Of a DNA stretch of 64,000 nucleotides, positions 57,211-64,000 are shown one piece after another. The notes below the pieces were generated by a model. It had not been told where the DNA came from. It searched no databases and saw only the letters and a list, made by a program, of their open reading frames with translations. Position 1 is the stretch's first letter. Every line of letters starts with the position of its first letter. The DNA is from Gentiana macrophylla. Lineage: Eukaryota > Streptophyta > Magnoliopsida > Gentianales > Gentianaceae. The stretch lies in contig CM047808.1 in the NCBI GenBank assembly GCA_026214975.1, positions 66,056,583 through 66,120,582 of the forward strand. Direction: 5' to 3'. Position numbers and translations under genes: made by a program.

Positions 57211-57609
57211 CTCGTGCTGTGTAGATTGTAGTGATGTCCTTCCAGTAAGATACATTCTTGATTGTGAGACCATTTCTGATTATGTTTCCATAACCTTTTG
57301 TTTATCCAAGTTTATCTTTACTTCCAAAATTAACTCTTGGTCCATCTTTAGCTACAAAATCAGTGAGACAATCCTTTCTCTTTGTCATGTGCCTAGAGCA
57401 TCCACTGTCAAAGTACTAAATATCCTGCAAAACAAATTATAAAGCTTTAGGTACCCAACTCTGTTTGGGTCCATAGTGGTCAGTTGTCAGTACAACTCTG
57501 GGTATATTTCCATAAGGTATTCTCTGGAAATTGTTGCACTTATTCTCATATATGTAACCCACATTTCCATAATATCTCTCCTTGGATTGTGTCTCATTTA
57601 TATGATTTC
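57211..57609 (-). pseudogene. Sire-C protease
   Basis: Around 57,385-57,415 the minus strand encodes YFDSGCSRHMTKRKD with the D-S-G active site intact, preceded by DHYGPKQSWVPKAL. The frame is interrupted, with a stop just before YFDSG. Unlike Sire-B, the catalytic Gly is kept. Confidence 0.8.
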
Positions 57610-59626
57610 TCAGGTCTTCTGGTTTAAACTGATTTCTAAAATGTCTTCTATTATTAAAAGCTGAATGATGAGCACCATTCCTTTTGTACTGCGTTCTAGG
57701 ATGACCTTCATCATTAGACTTTTGATGAGAATTGGGATAAGTTCTCTGCTGAGTCTTGGACTGAAACTTGTGATAAGTTTTCGGTCTAGATTGATTGTTC
57801 TTATCAGTTTTAATAGTAGAGTCTGTATAATTTCAATCATCATCAGTGGGTTATAGTCTACCTTTCCCCCTTGATGGGTGAATCTTTGAATGATTGTCAT
57901 TCTTAGATTTACTGTGATTATAATTTTTCTGGCTTCTTGACTTGATCAGTTTTTGTAGATCTTGCAGTTGATCTACTACTGCTGTTTCCTTGAGGTACAA
58001 CTGATCTACCAATTGTTTTTCCTTTGTTGGTAGGTGCAACTTTCTTCTTAGAAAACTGAGTTGTCTTATGTGAGGCGGACTTTACTGGTTCAACAATTTT
58101 CTCTGTTCGTGGAAGTTGCTCAGCTACAAACTTAATTCTAGTTTTGATATTAGGTTCAGTAGCTTTCCTAGTTCCCTCATTAGAAGATTGTTGTGTATCA
58201 AATCCTAAACCATTTCTGTCTCCATAAGGCTTTCCGAATTTGAATCCAGTAGTTGAACTTCTTTGAGCAAAAGATTCAGTTGCTGATTCTGAAGCATTAT
58301 GCTGATACAGATTCTTTCCTTTATCAGTTCGAGTCAGTTTCATCATGTTTAGTTCAGACATCAATCTTTCAACTTCAAGAATTAGAACTTTTTTCTCAGC
58401 TTTAATTGATTCATAACCAGCTTGGATGGTTACCAGCTAACTCATCAATTCGTCAAGTGTTTCTTTTAATTCTATATTTTTAGGATTGGAGTCAGCGGTC
58501 TAAGAACATGCATTATTTATGGAAATTTTAGCTGAAGAGTATTTAGAGTCAGATTCACATACCTCATTTGGATTCTCCATATAAGCCATCAATGTTGTTT
58601 CATCTGATAATCTTTCAATGGCAGCTTCATAGTCTGACTCATCTCCGGCCAAAAGTGCTCTTCTGCCAGTTCTTCATTGATGAGTCCTTTTACCAGTCAG
58701 CTCTGGGCATTCAACTTTGAAGTGTCCAGGCTTCTTACAGTTGAAGTAGAGATATTCATCATCTTTTTTCTTTTCAGGAGTCCTCTTGATAAACTTCTGA
58801 GTGACTGGGTGTCCACTCTTCATTCTTCGAATTCTATTCATCATTAGAGGCATATGCTCCTCCATCTCATCCAATAGCTGAAGATTGCTAGATGAGTTTT
58901 CTTGGTTATCATTTGAGGCTGCTGCTTCAAGAGCTGTTGTGTTGGGTTTCTCCATGGCTTTGATAGAGATGTTGTCATGGTGAAATCTTCAGTGAATTCA
59001 TAAGATTTAAGATCTGAGATGATTTTGAAGGAATCTTCTATGTCAAGTCTCCTTGATTCTTCCATTGCTGTGACCTTCATCTTCCAGCACATTGGTAAAG
59101 CCTTTAAGATTCTTTTATTGTTTTCTTTCTTGGTGTACTCAATTTTGAGTAGAGCCAGTTCATCCATGATATCGCTGAATCTTGTTTCCATCTGATCAAT
59201 ATTTTCGCCTGACTTCATTTTGAAATTTTCAAACTTCTGTTTTGCAACTGAGATCTTGTTTTCTTTGATGGAGTCAGTTCCTTCGAAAACCAATTGAAGT
59301 TTCAACCATATTTCTTTTGCAGTTGTGCAATCCTTGAATTTCAGATACATATTGATGTCAAGAGTTCCGAGTATGATATCCATGGCAACATTGTTCAGGT
59401 TGTTTCTCTTTCGATCATCACTGGTCCATTCGCTTTTGTGCTTGGGAACTCTAACTTAATTTTCACCAATAGTTTGCATGTAGGTGATCTGGATAGGTCC
59501 ATCAGTGAGTACATCAATCATCTCATCATGAGAAGCTGTTAGAAAGGCCTGCAAACGACGTTTGTATTCATCAAATCTGTCTATGTTGCACAACAGCATT
59601 TGTCTGGCATACTGATTGTTATCAAT
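57610..59626 (-). pseudogene. Sire-C gag
   Basis: It is homologous to Sire-B gag. The position equivalent to the Sire-B start codon reads ATT (59,624-59,626), so the start is lost. The central frame 58,844-59,383 (LKFKDCTTAKEIWLKLQLVF, FENFKMKSGENIDQMETRFS, LKALPMCWKMKVTAMEESRR) is the copia gag domain. The zinc knuckle (58,674-58,955) reads YFNCKKPGHFKVEC, the first Cys being Tyr. Frame 57,918-58,364 is the basic Ser/Thr/Lys-rich C-terminal extension. Confidence 0.87.
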
Positions 59627-59744
59627 TGTATGAGTGAATGAAAACTGGATTATGCAAAGACTGGAAAATGAAAGACTAAGCTAAGGAGATAATTAGAGCA
59701 AGGTGATTTTTAACAAATAATTGTTAGAAATAGATTAATAACAT

Positions 59745-59814
59745 AAGCCTACACAGTTCACAATTGGTATCGGAGCAGTGTTGGCACCAAGGAGTTTGTG
59801 AACTGTGTAGGCTT
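59745..59814. repeat. Inverted-repeat junction at the Sire-C LTR/PBS boundary
   Basis: A perfect 19-bp inverted repeat (59,745-59,763 with 59,796-59,814; 21 bp with two more pairs) surrounds a 32-bp centre. The arm AAGCCTACACAGTTCACAA is LTR sequence. The centre contains TTGGTATCGGAGCAG, a PBS in the plus orientation, opposite to the element, and TGTTGGCACC, an LTR end. About 235 bp of the LTR end present in the 3' LTR (47,335-47,570) is absent here. Confidence 0.8.
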
Positions 59815-61330
59815 ATTAACAATCAGTTTCAGTATGATGAATAAACAAATATAAATGCTGTAAAGTAAATAACAGAATGTAAATGCGTAAAATAAGTAGA
59901 GTAAGAATTATAGTTGTTCCAGGTGGTGTAATCCTATCAGTCCACTCTTCCCCTGTGATGTAGGAGGAAATTCCACTAGAACTCCGTGAGGTACGCTGTT
60001 ACAATAAGACCTATATGATAGTCCTTGACTAATCCTTAGTGTCACTATATAAACAACAAAAGAACATGTTGGATAGTTGCTCTTCAACTACTTGAAACAT
60101 TGGTCCTTAGAGGGTTGTATTGCCTCTTCACCAGCTACCACCACAAACACAGTCTACCCGACTGCAAAAGTCACACCTGCCCTGGCAACTCATAGACCGG
60201 ATTGCTTGACAGTCTAAGCCTTTGATTGAGAATCAAAGTTGGGGTGAGAATCAATAAATTTATTGTTGCTTGTGGTTCTTCTTGATGTCGAAGTCTGGAT
60301 ATAATCGATGTAGCTTGAACACTCAAAGAAATTCTAGATATGATCTTGTTGAGTGTAGATATGATAGCAATTCGACTGAACTAGACTTGTGCACAAAAAA
60401 AATGCTTGTAATATTGTTAATTCAGTGTTTTATCCTTGGTGCAAAGTCCTCTATTTATAGTGTGACATCAAACGTTCTTCTTGCTTAAATTCGAATTGTA
60501 TCAACATCTATATTTTTAAATGTCATGTGTTATTGACCGTTCTGACATGTCAGTTATTCATCCGATAACAATCCTTGATTTTACAACATTCAAATGTACT
60601 TTCAGTTGCTTGGATGGATGACTATAATACTGAGTTTCCTGATCAGTTTTATACTGAATTTGTCAGTTATCAGTTTATTAACTGACTTGGAGCATTAACT
60701 GAGTTTTTACTCTTCTTCGAAAGTTCAGTACTCCATTTAACTGATTTGATGTGACTGAATCATAATACACCATTTCTTATAATGATCATCTAAGATATCA
60801 TTGTCCTTAAGATGCTTAGGCCTTCTTTCAAGATCCATAAAGTCAGTTCAGGCCATCACAGACTTACATGAATTCTAACTTTACAGTCTCGGCTTTATAT
60901 GTTTGTAACTGGGTTTGAACCCTCAGTTCTTCAATCTTCCTTGACTAAGTCTATGTCCCTCGCCTTCTTCAAATACGGAGTTCTTCCTCAACCTTCGATT
61001 CTAGATAAGTCAACCGAGGATGTGTCCCTCCATGAACTTACCTTCTTCGATTAGAGTGAGTCTTGATTCTAGGTGTATATTTTCAGAAGTTTAGTTCCAG
61101 TTTTCTAGACGATTTCTACTTTTCAGTTTTATGACACTTCTATCTATTACATTGCTTGTCTAATATAACCAATACAATTATCAGACTCTAGTAAAACTTA
61201 TACATTCAGTTCTAGACATCTTTTAGCTTCCCACTATAATAGCTAGCTTCAGCACTACATCAATGGGGTGTAAACAAACATATACTTAAATGAGATGCAT
61301 CATCATCAAAACTAAATTTTATTTCCAACA
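59779..61330 (-). repeat. Sire-C 5' LTR, 3' end deleted
   Basis: Length 1552 bp against 1782 bp for the 3' LTR. From TTTGTGAACTGTGTAGG (about 59,796) it is colinear with 47,570 onward and ends ATTTCCAACA before CCAAC. Positions 60,965-61,090 show the CAG/CTG replacements, for example TTCGATTAGAGTG where the solo LTR has TTCAGTTCTGAGTG. Confidence 0.85.
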
Positions 61331-61335
61331 CCAAC
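61331..61335. repeat. Sire-C target-site duplication, right copy (CCAAC)
   Basis: This follows the 5' LTR and matches 47,313-47,317. Confidence 0.88.
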
Positions 61336-63756
61336 TATGCCTTATGAAAGGAGACCAAAGAAAAAGCAGCAAAGAGAGACTGCTTTGGAAAGAATATCTC
61401 AGTATATACAATGGAAGATGGGTTTTTACAAGAAACACAAACCTGCTGTTGAGATGATGACCAGTTTTGAAAAACGGACATTTAAAAATCTTTGAACTGA
61501 TAACCTGTTGCATTTCATAAACTGTGATGAACTGGATTCCAGACTTCAAGAAGCTGTAGAAGAAGGAAGAATATCTGGAAATTTGTTGTTCAAGGGTCTA
61601 AGTGCAAACCGTTTGGTGATTCTAATGATTCGTCATCTTCTTATTTAGATAATGATAGTCCTATGAATCATGGAGAAACAAGTGGTGTTGCTAAAGAAAG
61701 AACAAAAAAATCTTTGCAAGAAGGATCTGGTGAAATAGATAAGAAGGACCTGCATGAAGAACAAAACCATCTCTTGGGGATAGCAGTCACGATTGTAATG
61801 AAGAAGAATTGTTTGATACTTTTGTTGTTGAATTGGTAGCTGTGTTAGATACACCAACAATTATGTGAGGTGCTACCTTTGAAGATTCAGCCAAGTAGCA
61901 AGGAATGAACAGATAGATGATTTATCTGAACAATCTGCTCGGGCCAAGATAGAATCTAAATGTCATTGCTTAGCAAAGGCGCTTTGGATGAAATCTTGGA
62001 AATTTTTCTGCCATTGTTGAAGGCCAAATCGGTCAATTGGGTGTAGTTGCACCTTCTAGACAACAAATTATAGTAGATGTAATTCCTGCTCACCCATTGA
62101 GCCTAGTTTGGTAACTCCCATGATCATACAAGAAAAACAACCTAGAGTTATTGAACCAACATCAGTCACATCAACAGGGATTCAAGATACTGTTGAAGAG
62201 GTGGTTCAGTTTGCTGGAAATCAGACAACAACTAAAAAAAGGTCGGAACTTTTGGTTCAATCTACTGAGGATCAGACAGTGATTGGACAAAGGTTGGAAC
62301 TATTTTTGGGATTTGAGGAATACCCTATTAACAACATGGATCCTGTTGAGGAAGTTACTCCTGCTGATAACATAGAAGAAGCTGCTGATGCACAATCAGA
62401 ACATAAATTTCTTGACTATGGTGATAGTGAAGAAGAGTCTCATATAAATACTGAAGAAGACCCTATTAATGATGATGATCTTAGACTGGATGAGGGAAGT
62501 CCGGAACCCTATGAATGGGACAGGAATCGAGCTACAGTTATAAGAAAGCCAAGACCAGAAGATGACATAGAGAATCCTGCAGAGAATATGGTTTGGTATT
62601 GCTTGCTACAATACCAGTCATATTTTCAGAAATTAAGAGTCATTAGAGAAGACATCAATTAGCTAAGGAGTCGACTAAGGACCAATGAATACATATTTGA
62701 AAAATTTACAATTTGGTGGAAAATAGTGAAGAACCACTGAGAAGGTTGCATCAAGTGTTACTGGTTTATAGTTTAAATACAATGATATGCATCATGAAAT
62801 CACTCAAACGAAGTTGGACTCTGCAAAAATGGATAAGATGCTTTCTGTGGATTTATCCAACTGACACATAATGGTTGATAATTTGACTGAGAAGTCTTCA
62901 GCTGCAACAATTGATCCTATGTTTATAGAACGGATGAATCTGCTGGAACAGACACTACAAGGCCAGATTACTTCAGTGGACTTTAGAACAGAGATTATGG
63001 AAGGCCAACTGAACAATCTTGTACCAACTCAATAAGTTGTTTTGAGCCTCTTCAACCGTTTTATTGATGATGTCAATAAGGGGGAAAAGGAAAAACAATG
63101 AAGCATAAGAAGCATCAGGGATGTACAAAGAAGATTTGAAGCTGAGTTTAATGCATACAGAACCCCTGCACCTGGAAGAGTTGAGTTAACTGATAATATG
63201 CTGAAAGAGTTTAAAAATACTTATAATTCAAGAAGAAAACCTTAAAATTAAATGACTTTCTTTGAGGATTTAAACTCTTTCCTAAGACTGAAACTATGGT
63301 AAGTGAGGATTAGATCTTTGAGATCAACTTCAAGTTGAGGTTCAAGAGGTGAAAGAAGAGGCAACATTGACAAAGATTAAGGGGACTATTAGCATAAGAC
63401 TCTCTAGATGAATTCAAACTGATGTACATGAGAGGAACATTCAACTGGCAAGGTATCCAAATGACCATTACTGAAGCTTGCATATGGTGGAAGATGTTAC
63501 ACACATGGATTGATTTCTGTAGAATTGAAAATCATTGGATGGTGGATATGCATAGAGAAATCATGGAGTATCAACAAGAAAGAGATCAAGAAAGGAAGTA
63601 GATCAACAGACTCTGTTTACATATTTTATCTTTTAATGAATCTAGTTGTAATAATGTTTGAGAAAGTTTTGAACCTTAATGAAATATATGAAGTTTGTTT
63701 TGTCAAGTTTCTCTGGACAATTTCTTTGTTTGATAATCAAAGGAGTTTGATTAGTC
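61336..63756 (+). pseudogene. Sire-B third ORF, C-terminal part and 3' non-coding end
   Basis: It continues the ORF broken at 47,312: removing Sire-C joins ATRKP to TMPYERRPKKKQQRETALE. The longest frame, 62,108-62,662, is acidic (DYGDSEEESHINTEEDPIND). Near 62,930 it reads RMNLLEQTLQGQITS, and near 63,470 ITEACIWWKMLHTW, matching Sire-E. It stops short of a PPT or 3' LTR: at about 63,757 Copia-1 LTR sequence begins, so the 3' end of Sire-B is missing from this window. Confidence 0.6.
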
Positions 63757-64000
63757 AAAAGAAGGGTGTGAAGAGCACCACGATCATACCTCTTGAATCT
63801 CAAAATCCAAGTAGAAGAACCGCAAACAAAAGAGGGTGTGAAGAGCACCACGATCTTCCGCACGTGTGATCCAAGCAACTCCCGGTGGAAGGAAATCCTC
63901 GTCTCGAATCCCTCCCGATATGCTACTCAGGAAACCTCCAAGATTTTCCCTCTCACCCTCTTGGCCGAAATTTATCTATCCTCTCTCTACGAGATGATAG
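63757..64000 (-). repeat. Copia-1 LTR fragment with a short tandem duplication, runs off the right edge
   Basis: Positions 63,789-64,000 match 2701-2912 with three differences. Just before, 63,757-63,784 repeats 63,828-63,855 (GGGTGTGAAGAGCACCACGA), a partial tandem unit of about 71 bp. The last 100 bp of the LTR (equivalent to 2596-2693) are missing. It abuts the truncated end of Sire-B. Confidence 0.8.

Larger units (their letters stand above)
47318..61330 (-). mobile_element. Sire-C: Sirevirus-like Ty1/copia element with a nested Sire-E fragment
   Basis: The element is 14.0 kb, flanked by CCAAC. Minus-strand order is 5' LTR (59,779-61,330), gag, protease, integrase, RT, RNase H, conserved spacer, third ORF (interrupted by Sire-E), PPT, 3' LTR. 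Order and the long gag and third ORF fit the Sirevirus/Maximus group of copia. Its 5' LTR end and PBS are replaced by an inverted-repeat junction. It is inserted in the third-ORF region of Sire-B. Confidence 0.88.

Noticed and set aside
59294..59542. 82-codon plus-strand ORF
   Set aside because: Antisense of Sire-C gag.
1..64000. Host protein gene, CRISPR array, rRNA or organelle DNA
   Set aside because: I looked through both strands and found none; every recognisable protein belongs to a transposable element, and no regularly spaced short repeat array with unique spacers is present.

Overview
This window is a plant nuclear repeat nest, almost certainly from a flowering plant and probably a eudicot. 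It is AT-rich. Every protein with recognisable similarity is a transposable-element protein: Ty3/gypsy of the Athila type, Ty1/copia of at least three kinds, and a plant non-LTR (LINE) reverse transcriptase. I see no host protein gene, rRNA, tRNA or CRISPR array. Nearly all coding regions carry several stops or frameshifts, so these are mostly relics. Elements are named here Copia-1, Athila-1, Copia-2, LINE-1 and Sire-B to Sire-G.

Left third (1-30,720). A degraded minus-strand LINE (LINE-1; 30,720 down to about 18,480) is the oldest layer. It was broken by Copia-2 (18,847-28,252, plus strand, TSD GATAA). On its left side it is bounded by the LTR of Copia-1 (minus strand; LTR 2,596-18,477 with its internal region running off the left edge). 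That LTR is itself split by Athila-1 (3,249-17,365, minus strand, TSD ATATC). Athila-1 has two LTRs of about 1.57 kb, a PBS, a PPT, gag, protease, RT-RNaseH, integrase, an unknown 143-codon ORF and a third, env-position ORF.

Right half (30,720-63,757). This is a stack of Sirevirus-like copia elements. A truncated LTR (Sire-F) and a minus-strand pol fragment (Sire-G) precede Sire-B (plus strand; 5' LTR 33,457-36,218, gag-pol to about 41,690, then a long third-ORF region reaching about 63,750). Sire-B's third-ORF region is interrupted by a degenerate LTR (42,562-43,871), a solo LTR (44,639-46,395, TSD CTTGG) and the complete minus-strand Sire-C (47,318-61,330, TSD CCAAC). Sire-C contains a 5'-truncated plus-strand element, Sire-E, with its 3' LTR at 51,573-53,258. 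The right edge (63,757-64,000) is another fragment of the Copia-1 LTR.

The most interesting signals are not genes. They are a six-hairpin tandem array in the Copia-2 leader, clusters of paired imperfect palindromes GGACG-NN-CGTCC spaced about two helical turns in Athila-1, two adjacent GC-rich stem-loops at the Athila gag/protease junction, a conserved non-coding block between pol and the third ORF of the Sire elements, an inverted-repeat junction where Sire-C should have its PBS, and patches in which CAG/CTG trinucleotides are replaced by unrelated strings between repeat copies. The last looks like sequencing error at methylated CHG sites, and it warns against over-reading frame breaks in the right half. 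All alignments were made by eye; no identity percentages were computed.
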